Part shown: positions 8,648-16,623 of the stretch, one piece after another
How positions within the stretch are numbered: the first letter of the stretch is position 1
Layout: each line of letters starts with the position of its first letter
Assembly (NCBI GenBank): GCA_052148435.1
Contig: JBKQIF010000022.1
Coordinates: 1-64,000, forward strand
Direction: 5' to 3'
DNA from: JBEKYD01 sp052148435
GTDB taxonomy: Bacteria > Acidobacteriota > Terriglobia > Bryobacterales > Bryobacteraceae
DNA: 64,000 nt
The notes under the pieces: generated by a model
What the model was told of the DNA's origin: nothing
The model's input: only the letters and a program-made list of their open reading frames with translations
Database searches by the model: none
Made by a program: the position numbers and the translations under genes

Positions 8648-8950
8648 ATGGGCGTGGCATCGGTGATCGAGATCGGGACCTTAATCGACCGCGATCCCAA
8701 AGTGCGTGGGGGACGGCCGAAGATTGCCGGGACGGGCCTGACCGTAAGCAGGATCGCGATCTGCTACAGGATGGGCATGACTCCGGAGGAGATTGCCCTG
8801 GAATACCCGCACCTGACGCTGGCACAAGTCCACGCGGCGCTGGCGTACTATCATGGCAACCGCGATGAGATCGAGGCCGACATTGCCGAGCAGGAAGAGG
8901 CGGCGGCCCGCTGGGAGCGGGAGCTGGCGAGTAAGCCCACTCGCTCATGA
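8648..8950 (+). CDS. DUF433 domain antitoxin-like protein
   Basis: 100 residues from ATG 8648. GTG 8654 is an alternative lying six bases after a TATACT hexamer (8642-8647). The core IEIGTLIDRDPKVRGGRPKIAGTGLTVSRIA followed by MTPEEIALEYPHLTLAQVHAALAYY is the DUF433 signature (VapB-like, winged-helix-type). Its charged C-terminal helix (EADIAEQEEAAARWERELA) normally contacts a DUF5615 PIN-like toxin encoded directly downstream. Here only a 15-codon toxin stub remains, overlapping by ATGA, so this appears to be an orphan antitoxin. Confidence 0.85.
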   Translation: MGVASVIEIGTLIDRDPKVRGGRPKIAGTGLTVSRIAICYRMGMTPEEIALEYPHLTLAQVHAALAYYHGNRDEIEADIAEQEEAAARWERELASKPTRS

Positions 8951-8994
8951 GCCGGGTCCGCCTGTATCTTGACGAGTACTCCATGAATCCATAA
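8947..8994 (+). pseudogene. Stub of a DUF5615 PIN-like toxin
   Basis: An ATG overlapping the antitoxin stop (ATGA) opens a 15-codon frame reading MSRVRLYLDEYSMNP and then stops. DUF5615 toxins characteristically begin with a strand and acidic turn of the type RLYLDED-SMD. The stub therefore looks like a toxin that lost everything after its first strand. The following frame does not continue the family. The match is short, so it leans heavily on the position after the DUF433 gene. Confidence 0.6.
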
Positions 8995-9003
8995 GTCTCG
9001 GCG

Positions 9004-9031
9004 GAAAAAAACGTCGGCTCGAAAGCCGACG
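9004..9031 (-). terminator. Rho-independent terminator for the flavin reductase gene
   Basis: On the minus strand an 8-bp GC-rich stem (CGTCGGCT/AGCCGACG, loop of four, 9012-9031) is followed by seven U residues (9004-9010). It lies about 80 bp beyond the stop codon of the minus-strand gene at 9110. Confidence 0.7.
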
Positions 9032-9069
9032 CTGCAGGCCAGAGGGCCCGCGCCACGAGAACCGGGAAT

Positions 9070-9097
9070 GGCAGACCACAAAATGCGATGGTCTGCC
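9070..9097. repeat. Inverted repeat GGCAGACC/GGTCTGCC
   Basis: Perfect 8-bp arms at 9070-9077 and 9090-9097 with a 12-base loop lie between the terminator and the end of the flavin reductase gene. There is no T-tract. Purpose unknown. Confidence 0.4.
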
Positions 9098-9109
9098 CCA
9101 CCGGGTCGC

Positions 9110-9616
9110 TTATTCCGCCAGGCGCGTGTAGCGCCCGGCGCAATGGACCAGGGGGAGGCCGTCGGAGACGTGGGCGCGGAGCATGCGGCCGATCAGGATG
9201 TCGTGATCGCCGGCGCCGATGCGCTGATGGACGGCGCAGACGATCGCCGCCAGAGAGCCATCGATCAACGGCACATCGAATTCGCCGCTGTGCCAGGGGA
9301 CGCCGGCGAAGCGGTTGTGGCCGCGCCTGGCGAAGCGCTCGGAAATCGACTGCTGATCTTCCGCCAGAACACTGAGACCAAAATGCCCGGCGGCGCGGAA
9401 GCAATCGATGACGGTGACGGTGTGGCCGAGGCAGATCAGCACCAGCGGAGGATCGAGGGAAAGCGAGGTGAAAGAGCTTACTGTGAGGCCATGGGGCGCG
9501 CCGCGGGAGTCGGTTACAGTGGCGATGGCGACGCCGGTTGGGAAGCTTCCGCAAGCGTGCCGGAACAGTTCGCTCGTAACGCTGGCTGGCTGAGTCTGGA
9601 CACGGTCGCTTGACAT
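9110..9616 (-). CDS. Flavin reductase-like FMN-binding protein
   Basis: 168 residues, normal for the flavin reductase-like domain. The opening FRHACGSFPTGVAIATVTD, then HGLTVSSFTSLSLDPPLVLICL, the GHFGLSVLAEDQQSISERFA stretch and the terminal HCAGRYTRLAE are typical. Such proteins supply reduced FMN to a monooxygenase or act as short-chain flavin oxidoreductases. No partner oxygenase is adjacent. The ATG at 9616 lies inside the -35 box of the divergent HU promoter, so the two genes probably influence each other's transcription. Confidence 0.85.
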   Translation of the reverse strand: MSSDRVQTQPASVTSELFRHACGSFPTGVAIATVTDSRGAPHGLTVSSFTSLSLDPPLVLICLGHTVTVIDCFRAAGHFGLSVLAEDQQSISERFARRGHNRFAGVPWHSGEFDVPLIDGSLAAIVCAVHQRIGAGDHDILIGRMLRAHVSDGLPLVHCAGRYTRLAE

Positions 9617-9638
9617 GCAGTAAATTCAATCTTATCAT
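9610..9638 (+). promoter_or_regulatory. Near-consensus sigma-70 promoter for the HU gene
   Basis: Consensus TTGACA (9610-9615), a 17-bp spacer and TATCAT (9633-9638, five of six). A start near 9645 would give a leader of about 53 bases before the TTG start codon at 9698. This is the strongest vegetative promoter recognised in the window. Confidence 0.8.
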
Positions 9639-9697
9639 GTGGTTGACCGATGCGAGGTGAAAAACTTGGCAGATCCTCGCCCGTGAGGAGGAGTGTT

Positions 9698-9967
9698 TTG
9701 ATCAAGCTGGATATCATTAACGAAGTCGTCAACCGCACCGGTATTACCAAGACCAAAGCAGAGATGGCGGTCGAAACCGTGTTCGAATCGATGAAAAAGG
9801 CGCTCGAACAGGGGGACCGGATTGAACTGCGGGGATTTGGGGTGTTCAACGTGAAGCCGCGCAAGACCGGGATCGGCCGCAACCCGCGCACCGGCGCGGA
9901 GGTATCGATTCCCCCCGGTAAGGCGGTGCGCTTCAAGCCCGGCAAGGAACTGCAGACGCTGCAGTAA
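9698..9967 (+). CDS. HU/IHF-family nucleoid DNA-binding protein
   Basis: 89 residues, the standard HU length. The TTG at 9698 is chosen over the upstream ATG at 9650 because AGGAGG lies six bases before it and because the product (starting MIKLDIINEVVNRTG) then matches the family N terminus. The dimerisation helices (KTKAEMAVETVFESMKKAL), the strand RIELRGFGVFNVKPRK and the minor-groove-binding arm GRNPRTGAEVSIPPGKAVRF are intact. The protein bends and compacts DNA. It is preceded by a strong promoter. Confidence 0.95.
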   Translation: MIKLDIINEVVNRTGITKTKAEMAVETVFESMKKALEQGDRIELRGFGVFNVKPRKTGIGRNPRTGAEVSIPPGKAVRFKPGKELQTLQ

Positions 9968-9989
9968 GCCGGCGGCGCGTCAACCATCT

Positions 9990-10970
9990 GTGTCCACCCA
10001 GGATTCTCCTCCGGCGCCTTTTCCGTTTGCCGCATCGAGCGGCGATGCCGATGCGTTCGCGGTGGCGCCGGCGGTGGGGATCGATCCGCCCCGTGAACGC
10101 TACTGGCTTTACGGGCTGCTGTTCGCGGTGACGCTGCTTTCCACCTCGCTGGTGGGCGCGGCGATGCAGTTCGATTTCGAGCGCAACGTGCCGTTCGATC
10201 TGGAACGCAGCTTCGCTCTGTATCCGTGGTTCTGGCACCATCCGGCCGCACTGGTGCGCGGCTTGCCGTTTTCGCTCACCTTGTTGACGATTCTGCTGGC
10301 CCACGAGTTTGGCCACTACCTGGCGGCAGTCTATCACGGGGTTGACGCCAGCCTGCCGTATTTCATGCCGTCGCCGGTGCTGGGCACGTTTGGGGCTTTC
10401 ATTCGGGTGCGCTCTCCGATTTATTCCAAGCGGGTGTTGTTCGATATCGGAATTGCCGGACCGCTGGCGGGGTTCGCGTTTTTGTTGCCGGCGCTGGCGG
10501 TGGGGATTTCCTTGTCCAAGGCGATTCCGGGTATCGGCCATCGGGGCAGCCTGGAGTTCGGCGTGCCGGGCCTGGAATGGCTGCTGGGGCGCGCGATTTT
10601 CCCGGCGTGGCGATCGGCCGATTTGTGTCTCCACCCGATGGCGCGAGGGGCTTGGGTGGGCATGTTCGCCACGGCCATGAACCTGCTGCCGATCGGGCAG
10701 CTGGATGGGGGCCACATTCTGTACTCTTTTTTCCCGCGCCTTCACCGTGTCGCATCGACGGGGTTGAGCCTGCTGTTGCTGCCGATGGGATACTATTTCT
10801 GGCCGGGCTGGGCGCTATGGGGAATAGTGCTGCTGGTGCTGGGACGCAGGCATCCGCTGGTTTACGATACGACGCCGCTCAAGGCGGGACGGCGCCGCCT
10901 GGGTTGGGTGGCTCTGGTTGTCTTCCTGCTCTGTTTCAGCTTTGCGCCGATTGCCAACGGCGGCCTGTAA
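9990..10970 (+). CDS. Site-2 protease family (M50) membrane metallopeptidase
   Basis: 326 residues from GTG 9990. The zinc-binding HEFGH motif is at 105-109 within the second hydrophobic segment, and NLLPIGQLDGGH near 230 supplies the third ligand. About six to seven transmembrane stretches are visible and there is no PDZ domain, unlike RseP further along. This resembles the EGY1-like/compact S2P group. Its substrate is unknown. It leads a run of closely spaced plus-strand genes (S2P, two glycosyltransferases, prepilin peptidase). Confidence 0.9.
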   Translation: MSTQDSPPAPFPFAASSGDADAFAVAPAVGIDPPRERYWLYGLLFAVTLLSTSLVGAAMQFDFERNVPFDLERSFALYPWFWHHPAALVRGLPFSLTLLTILLAHEFGHYLAAVYHGVDASLPYFMPSPVLGTFGAFIRVRSPIYSKRVLFDIGIAGPLAGFAFLLPALAVGISLSKAIPGIGHRGSLEFGVPGLEWLLGRAIFPAWRSADLCLHPMARGAWVGMFATAMNLLPIGQLDGGHILYSFFPRLHRVASTGLSLLLLPMGYYFWPGWALWGIVLLVLGRRHPLVYDTTPLKAGRRRLGWVALVVFLLCFSFAPIANGGL

Positions 10971-10976
10971 GCGGCA

Positions 10977-11717
10977 ATGAAGATCACAGCCACCATCATC
11001 ACCCGGGACGAAGAGCGCAACATCGCGCGCGCGATCGAGAGCCTGCGTTGCTGCGACGAGATTCTGATCGTAGACAGCGGCTCGACCGACCGCACCACGG
11101 AACTGGCCGAGAAACTGGGCGCGCGGGTGGTGGAAGCGGGATGGCGCGGCTATGCGGGGCAGAAGAACTGGGCGGCGGAGCAGGCGGCCAACGACTGGAT
11201 CCTGTCGCTCGATGCGGACGAAGCGTTGAGCGAAGCGCTGGAAGCGGAAATCTGGAACCTGAAGAAGACCGGGCCGCGTTTCGATGCGTACACCATGCCG
11301 CGGCTGGCCCGTTACCTGGGCCGCTGGGTGCTGCATTCGGGCTGGTATCCGGACCGCAAAATCCGTCTCTACGACCGGGGCAAGGCCCGCTGGGTGGGCG
11401 ACTTCGTGCACGAAAGCGTGATGTCCGAAGGCCGTGTAGGGCACCTGGAGGCCAACATCCTGCACTTCACCTGCGAATCGCTGGCCGAGAACGTCAAGAC
11501 CATGGACCGGTACACCACGCTGGCCGCCCAGGAGTTGGCGGCGCGGCGGGTGCAGGTGCCGCTGTGGCGGGTGATGGCCGCGCCGGTTTGGACGTTTGTG
11601 AAGACCTATGTCGTGGAGCGCGGTTTTCTGGACGGATTCGAAGGACTGGTGATTTCCTACATGGCCGCCTTCTACACGTTTCTCAAATATGCGAAAGCGA
11701 GAAACATGAGCGGATGA
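10977..11717 (+). CDS. Glycosyltransferase family 2 (WaaE/KdtX-like)
   Basis: 246 residues. A GT-A fold start ATIITRDEERNIARAIESL, the DSGSTDRT motif near 34-41 and a DxD-type metal motif in ILSLDADEAL are present. The sequence AGQKNWAAEQA and the C-terminal hydrophobic FVKTYVVERGFLDGFEGLVISYMAAFYTFLKYAKAR are typical of LPS-core-type enzymes related to WaaE. The stop overlaps the next start by ATGA, so the two transferases are translationally coupled and probably act on the same envelope glycan. Confidence 0.88.
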   Translation: MKITATIITRDEERNIARAIESLRCCDEILIVDSGSTDRTTELAEKLGARVVEAGWRGYAGQKNWAAEQAANDWILSLDADEALSEALEAEIWNLKKTGPRFDAYTMPRLARYLGRWVLHSGWYPDRKIRLYDRGKARWVGDFVHESVMSEGRVGHLEANILHFTCESLAENVKTMDRYTTLAAQELAARRVQVPLWRVMAAPVWTFVKTYVVERGFLDGFEGLVISYMAAFYTFLKYAKARNMSG

Positions 11718-12616
11718 GGGTGCTGCAAGTCGATGGGTTTCCCGGGATGCGCGGGGGGCAGTGGCAGGTGCTGCGCCTGGCGGAGACGCTATCCGGGCTG
11801 GGTGTGGAATCCACGCTGCTGGCGCCGGCCGGAACGCCGCTCTACGAGTTGGCGCGGCGGCGCGGCTTGCGGGCGGAGCCGCTGGGCATGGCGCGGCTGG
11901 CGCGGCTTGGGCGGCGGCACGAGCTGGTACACGCGCACGACGCCCGTTCGCATACGCTGGCAGCGCTGGCGGGCGGGGCGCCGCTGGTGGTTTCGCGGCG
12001 GGTGGACTTTGCCGTCGGCGACTCGGCGGCATCACGCTGGAAGTACGGCCGGCCGCGGCGTTATATCGCGGTTTCCGAATTCGTGAAATCGGTGCTGGCC
12101 AAGGGCGGGGTGGGGGCGGAGAAGATCGACGTGGTTTACGACGGGGTTCCCTGGCTGGAGCCGGCGGCGCCGGTCGAGCCGCCGTTGATTCTGGCGGCCG
12201 ACAATCGCGGCGATCCGCTCAAGGGCGCAGCCCTGGCGGTGGAAGCCGCCCGCCTGGCGGGGGTTGAAATCACATTCTCCGGCGAGCTGGAGCGCGACTT
12301 GCGGCGCGCGAGCTTGTTTGTCTATCTGACCAAGAGCGAGGGGCTGGGCTCGGCGGTGCTGCTGGCCATGTCGGCCGGGGTACCGGTGATCGCCAGCGAT
12401 GTGGGAGGGTTGAAGGAAGCCGTCGCCCATGAAGAAAGCGGTTTGTTGGTGGAAAACGACTCCCACGCGATTGCCCGCGCCATCCGCCGGTTGTTGGACG
12501 ACCGCGACGCGGCCGGGCGGATGGGCCGCAATGCACGCCAGCGGGTAGCCGAGAAGTTCACCATCGACAATATGGCGCGAGGGACTTTGGACGTATACCA
12601 TAGGGTTCTGACGTGA
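11714..12616 (+). CDS. Glycosyltransferase family 4/1, short
   Basis: 300 residues from the ATG that overlaps the preceding stop. The N-terminal GT-B half has MRVLQVDGFPGMRGGQWQVL and ELVHAHDARSHTLA. The C-terminal half has the nucleotide-sugar signature FVYLTKSEGLGSAVLLAMSAGVPVIASDVGGLKEAV followed by GLLVEND. It is about 60-80 residues shorter than a typical GT4, mainly in the linker between halves, where DNRGDPLKGAALAVEAARLAG directly precedes the signature. The gene ends in a 4-bp overlap with the prepilin peptidase gene. Confidence 0.88.
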   Translation: MRVLQVDGFPGMRGGQWQVLRLAETLSGLGVESTLLAPAGTPLYELARRRGLRAEPLGMARLARLGRRHELVHAHDARSHTLAALAGGAPLVVSRRVDFAVGDSAASRWKYGRPRRYIAVSEFVKSVLAKGGVGAEKIDVVYDGVPWLEPAAPVEPPLILAADNRGDPLKGAALAVEAARLAGVEITFSGELERDLRRASLFVYLTKSEGLGSAVLLAMSAGVPVIASDVGGLKEAVAHEESGLLVENDSHAIARAIRRLLDDRDAAGRMGRNARQRVAEKFTIDNMARGTLDVYHRVLT

Positions 12617-13434
12617 TCGAAGCGAGTATTGCCTTCCTGTTCGGCCTGCTGATCGGCAGCTTTCTGAACGTCTGTATCTACCGATGGCCGCGCGACTTGT
12701 CGGTGGTACGGCCCCGCTCGCACTGTCCGTCCTGCGAGAAAACCATCGCCTGGTATGACAATATTCCTCTGGCGAGTTACCTGCGGCTGGGCGGCAGGTG
12801 CCGCGCCTGCGGGGCGCGCATTTCACCCCGGTACCCGGCGGTGGAACTGATTACCGGGCTGTTGTTCGGCTATTTCGTGTGGTATGTCGGGTTGACTCTG
12901 CTGGCGATCAAGATGTGCGTGTTCAGCGCCATGCTGGTGGCGCTGGTGTTTACGGACTTCGAAGAACGCATCCTGCCGGACGAATTCACCCTGGGCGGCA
13001 CGCTGGCGGGGCTGATATTCGCGGGCTTCGTCCCGTTGCGCGATCCCACGGCGGTGGCGGTGCTCTGGCTGGCGGGGGTGCAATTCTCGGAGCGTTTCTT
13101 ATGGATCTTCAGCGCGGCGTTCGGCGCGGCGTTCCCGTCGCTGCTGCTTTGGTTTGGGGGCTGGATCTATTTCAAGCTCCGCAAACGCGAGGGACTGGGC
13201 TTCGGGGACGTGAAGCTGACGGCTATGATCGGGGCTTTTCTCGGTTTGGAAGGCGCGTTGTTGGCCCTGGTGGTGGCGTCGCTGGTGGGCTCCTTGCTGG
13301 GTTACCTCTACATCAAGCTGACGGGCAAGGATACGGCTACCTACGAACTGCCCTTCGGCGGGTTTCTGGGAGCGTCCGCGATCGCCATGGCGCTGTTCGG
13401 CAAGCAGTTGCTGAACTGGTATGGGACGCTGTAG
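12613..13434 (+). CDS. Prepilin peptidase / leader peptidase (A24 family)
   Basis: 273 residues from GTG. An N-terminal cytoplasmic zinc-binding loop has two CxxC motifs (C38/C41 and C63/C66). The two catalytic aspartates of A24 peptidases appear in FTDFEERILPDEF (D115) and GFGDVKL (D199). About seven membrane segments. It cleaves and N-methylates type IV pilin or type II secretion pseudopilin precursors. No pilin genes are adjacent. The TAG stop lies within the repeat at 13431. Confidence 0.95.
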   Translation: MIEASIAFLFGLLIGSFLNVCIYRWPRDLSVVRPRSHCPSCEKTIAWYDNIPLASYLRLGGRCRACGARISPRYPAVELITGLLFGYFVWYVGLTLLAIKMCVFSAMLVALVFTDFEERILPDEFTLGGTLAGLIFAGFVPLRDPTAVAVLWLAGVQFSERFLWIFSAAFGAAFPSLLLWFGGWIYFKLRKREGLGFGDVKLTAMIGAFLGLEGALLALVVASLVGSLLGYLYIKLTGKDTATYELPFGGFLGASAIAMALFGKQLLNWYGTL

Positions 13435-13493
13435 GTAGCACAGGCTTTAGCCTGTGAAGAAGGTCACAGGCTAAAGCCTGTGCTACCACCTAC
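13431..13493. repeat. Long palindrome of the CACAGGCTTTAGCCTGTG family
   Basis: GTAGCACAGGCTTTAGCCTG and its inverted copy flank a short AAGAAGG centre, and the element is bounded by GTAGGT and ACCTAC. Each arm is itself a palindrome (CACAGGCTTTAGCCTGTG). It overlaps the end of the prepilin peptidase gene. Related copies are at 16546, 26373 and 49502. Confidence 0.8.
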
Positions 13494-13579
13494 GATCAGT
13501 GGTAGTAGCACTGCGGGCGCGCTAACCTGGACTCCTTAACAATCTCGTCAAGAAACATGCGCTCGGGGTCTCTATCTGC

Positions 13580-16522
13580 ATGCTCGGTATACGTACATTG
13601 CGATGGGCGCTTTTCGCCCGGTTGTTTTTGTTCGGTCTGACGGCACAAACGCCGGATACGGCGGTTCTGAACGGCCGCGCCGTGGATGCCAGCCATGCCG
13701 GCATCGGCGGCGTTGCGGTCACGGTCCGGAATACCCAAACCGGACTGGAGCGTAAAGCCATCACCGACGCTACGGGCGGCTTTACCGTGGAGGGTCTCCC
13801 GGTGGCCGGCAAATACACGGTGACGGCGGCGAAGACGGGGTTTGCGGATAGCAGCGTGGAGGGTGTGAGCCTGGCGGGCGGCACCAGTGCGGGCATCGTG
13901 CTGGAACTGAGCGTGGCCGGCGGCAAGACCGCGGTCACCGTTACCGGCGCGGCCGGCGGCGTGCGCGCCGACGCGCCCCAGATCGGCAACTACTTGAGCT
14001 CCGCGGAAATGGAAGAGATCCCGCTGTTCGACCGCAAGATCACGTTTCTGCCCATGCTCAACGCCGCCAATCGTCCGGCCATCAACCAGGGCGACATTTT
14101 CATGAACGAGAACCTGTTCACGACCAACGGCGCGGGCCGGCGGCAGACGTGGTTCGAGGTGGACGGCGCCACCGATAACGATGGCTGGGGCCGGCAGACC
14201 ACCTTCAGCAACATCCCGCTGGCGGCGGTGGGAGAGATGACCGTGCTTACCAACGCTTTCACCGCCGAATACGGCGGGAGCACGGGCAGCGCGGTGAACA
14301 TCGTAACCAAGAGCGGCGGCAACCAGTTTCATGGCGAGGGACTGTACCTGGGGCGGCCCTCCGCCACCGAAGCCGCGCTGGACGGTTTCAACAGCGCCAC
14401 GGCTACCAGCGGCAACGATCTCACCAACGATACGCTCAATCAAGCGGCCGTTTCGCTCTCGGGTCCGGTGGGCTCGAGCCATCGGACGCAGTTCTTCGCG
14501 GCCGGCGAGTACAGCATGGAAAACAAGGCTTCGCCGGTGATTTCGCCGGTCGCCCCGGGCAACTTCATCGGCCACTATCGCGACTGGCTGGGTTTCCTTC
14601 GCATCGATCGCCAGATCGACGGCCGCAACAACCTGTTCTTCCGCAGCGACGTGGACGGCTTTTACGATACCAATCCCAACGGCATTGTGGGCGGCAATTC
14701 GCTGCCTACGGTAGCGCGGACCTTCAAGCGCCGCACTTACTCGGAGGAAGTGGGCGAAACCGCGACGCTGAGCGCGAACTGGATCAACAACGTCCGGCTG
14801 CAGTTCCAGCTTGCCGACCCGATCACCCAGTTCGAGCCGGCGATCTACGGGACGGAATTCTCGGTGCCGATATCGGCGGGGGGCACTTTCACCAGCGGCA
14901 CTTCGCAATCGGCGCTGCTGATGAACCGTCAATACGAGTTTGCCGATATCCTTTCCTCCGTACGCGGCAAGCACGAGATCAAGTTCGGCAGCGACGCGAT
15001 CCACGCTCACACCGGCGGCAACAGCAAGGAGTTCGGCGGACCGATCTATCTTGGGGAGTTCATTTATAAGAGCTGCACTCTCGGCCTGTCGCCCTGCGAA
15101 AGCGCGAGCTACCTGGATAACATCTCGAATGTAGCCACTTACACCCAAAGCTACGGTAATGCCGCTTACACCGTAGATGACACGCTGTGGTCGCTGTTCG
15201 CGCAGGACGATTACCGCGTCCGCCGGGACTTGACTTTCAATCTGGGCGCGCGCTACGAGCGGCAGACCTTTACCAACTCTACCAAGGATTTCGCGCCTCG
15301 GGCAGGTTTCGCCTACAACGTGAAGGGAGACGGAAAGACGGTGATCCGCGGAGGTTTCGGCATTTACTATTCGCAGATCGTAGACAATTCCGAAGCTAAC
15401 TACGCGCTCACCGGACCGACCGGTGTTTTCAATTACAGCGCCGCGCCCGGCCAGGTGGGCTTTCCCGCCAGCGTAGCCGCCGCGCCGCTGCCGGCTTTCC
15501 CCGCCGGCGCCGTCGAGCCGCTGCGCAGCCTGTACATTCGCCCGGGAATGGCGTCTTATTACAACCGGTTTTTCCCCACGTCTACGTTGACCGGTTATCC
15601 CAACGGCCTGTACAGCCCTTACTCCGAGCAATGGACTCTGGGTGTCGAGCGGCGTCTCAACCGTGGCTTTGTGCTGAGCGTGGACTACGTCGGTTCGCAC
15701 ACGCTCAAGATCAACCGCCCGCTCGACGTCGATCCGCCGTCTCCCTTCATCCGCACGCAGCCGGGGCAGACGCGGCCGGCGCAGGCGGCCAATTGCACGC
15801 GCCCGTATTGGATCTGGTGGTATGCGCAGAATAACATGACTTGCAATACCGGCGCGGCCACCAATCCGCAGCCGCCCTACGCGGTGATTCAAAGCGACGT
15901 GAACGACGGTTACGCATATTACGACGCGCTGGACGTCAACCTGAGCCGCAGCTTCACGCGGCACCTGTCGCTGCTGGCGAGTTATACCTGGTCGCACGCC
16001 ATCGATAACGTCGACCCCGACCTTCCCAGCCAGAATCCCAACGACCCTAACTTCACCGGAAAGGTGGAAAACGGCAACGCGATTTTCGACCAGCGGCAGC
16101 GCTTCGTGCTGAGCGGTGTCTATGTCGCCCGCTACGGGATTCACGTGGGTGGAGTGGCTACGCTGGCGTCGGGCCTGCCGTATAACTACACCACTGGGAC
16201 CACTAACAGCGGAGATACCGGGGCTACCACGGATCGCGCGGTGATCGACGGGGTGGTGGTGGGCAGGAATATCGGACGCGGGCGGCCGATCTACGACATC
16301 GCGCCGTTCGTGGAGCGCTCTTTCACCTTCGCCGCGGAGCGCGTACACCTCACCCTGCGCGCCGAAGCTTTGAACGGCCTCAACCACGCCAATTTCGTGG
16401 GCTTCAGCGGCACTTACGGGAACGGACCGGCGCCGGGAGCCGGCTTCGGCGCTCCGCTGGCCGGGGTGACCAACCAGTTACCGGCGCGGTCGCTGCAGTT
16501 CCTGGGCCGGGTGACGTTCTAA
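13580..16522 (+). CDS. TonB-dependent receptor with N-terminal carboxypeptidase-regulatory-like domain (OmpA-related Oar-type)
   Basis: 980 residues. Signal peptide (about 1-24), then a CarboxypepD_reg-like beta-sandwich (about 27-115: TAVLNGRAVDASHAGIGGVA ... GGFTVEGLPVAGKYTVTA). A plug domain follows (about 125-245, with AEYGGSTGSAVNIVTKSGGN), then an outer-membrane barrel ending in the aromatic-terminated LQFLGRVTF. This is the architecture expanded in Acidobacteriota and presumed to import oligosaccharides or similar ligands. No SusD or glycosidase partner is adjacent. An unrelated long antisense frame across this gene is a codon-bias artefact. Confidence 0.93.
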   Translation: MLGIRTLRWALFARLFLFGLTAQTPDTAVLNGRAVDASHAGIGGVAVTVRNTQTGLERKAITDATGGFTVEGLPVAGKYTVTAAKTGFADSSVEGVSLAGGTSAGIVLELSVAGGKTAVTVTGAAGGVRADAPQIGNYLSSAEMEEIPLFDRKITFLPMLNAANRPAINQGDIFMNENLFTTNGAGRRQTWFEVDGATDNDGWGRQTTFSNIPLAAVGEMTVLTNAFTAEYGGSTGSAVNIVTKSGGNQFHGEGLYLGRPSATEAALDGFNSATATSGNDLTNDTLNQAAVSLSGPVGSSHRTQFFAAGEYSMENKASPVISPVAPGNFIGHYRDWLGFLRIDRQIDGRNNLFFRSDVDGFYDTNPNGIVGGNSLPTVARTFKRRTYSEEVGETATLSANWINNVRLQFQLADPITQFEPAIYGTEFSVPISAGGTFTSGTSQSALLMNRQYEFADILSSVRGKHEIKFGSDAIHAHTGGNSKEFGGPIYLGEFIYKSCTLGLSPCESASYLDNISNVATYTQSYGNAAYTVDDTLWSLFAQDDYRVRRDLTFNLGARYERQTFTNSTKDFAPRAGFAYNVKGDGKTVIRGGFGIYYSQIVDNSEANYALTGPTGVFNYSAAPGQVGFPASVAAAPLPAFPAGAVEPLRSLYIRPGMASYYNRFFPTSTLTGYPNGLYSPYSEQWTLGVERRLNRGFVLSVDYVGSHTLKINRPLDVDPPSPFIRTQPGQTRPAQAANCTRPYWIWWYAQNNMTCNTGAATNPQPPYAVIQSDVNDGYAYYDALDVNLSRSFTRHLSLLASYTWSHAIDNVDPDLPSQNPNDPNFTGKVENGNAIFDQRQRFVLSGVYVARYGIHVGGVATLASGLPYNYTTGTTNSGDTGATTDRAVIDGVVVGRNIGRGRPIYDIAPFVERSFTFAAERVHLTLRAEALNGLNHANFVGFSGTYGNGPAPGAGFGAPLAGVTNQLPARSLQFLGRVTF

Positions 16523-16545
16523 GGGGCTAGCAAAAAAGGCCTTCA

Positions 16546-16603
16546 CACAGGCTGAAGCCTGTGCCACCAAACCGCCGCAAGGTGGCACAGGCTTCAGCCT
16601 GTG
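16546..16603. repeat. Perfect 23-bp inverted repeat, CACAGGCTTCAGCCTGTG family
   Basis: Arms at 16546-16568 and 16581-16603 are perfect inverted copies around a 12-base centre. The element sits between the convergent receptor gene and the LolA-like gene, where it could also act as a bidirectional transcription barrier. There is no T-tract. Confidence 0.8.
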
Positions 16604-16623
16604 ATCTTCCACCGGCGCACAGC

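Noticed and set aside
10815..12035. 406-codon minus-strand frame opposite the glycosyltransferases
   Set aside because: Proline/arginine-rich shadow of the GT2 and GT4 genes. Both plus-strand genes have clear motifs and overlapping start/stop codons.
13496..16387. 963-codon minus-strand open frame opposite the TonB-dependent receptor
   Set aside because: The plus-strand frame encodes a recognisable receptor with signal, plug and barrel. The antisense product is Arg/Val/Gly-rich with no domain, which is the usual effect of strong GC codon bias.
13431..16603. CRISPR-like repeats around the receptor gene
   Set aside because: The repeats are palindromic singletons separated by kilobases, with no regular spacers and no cas genes.
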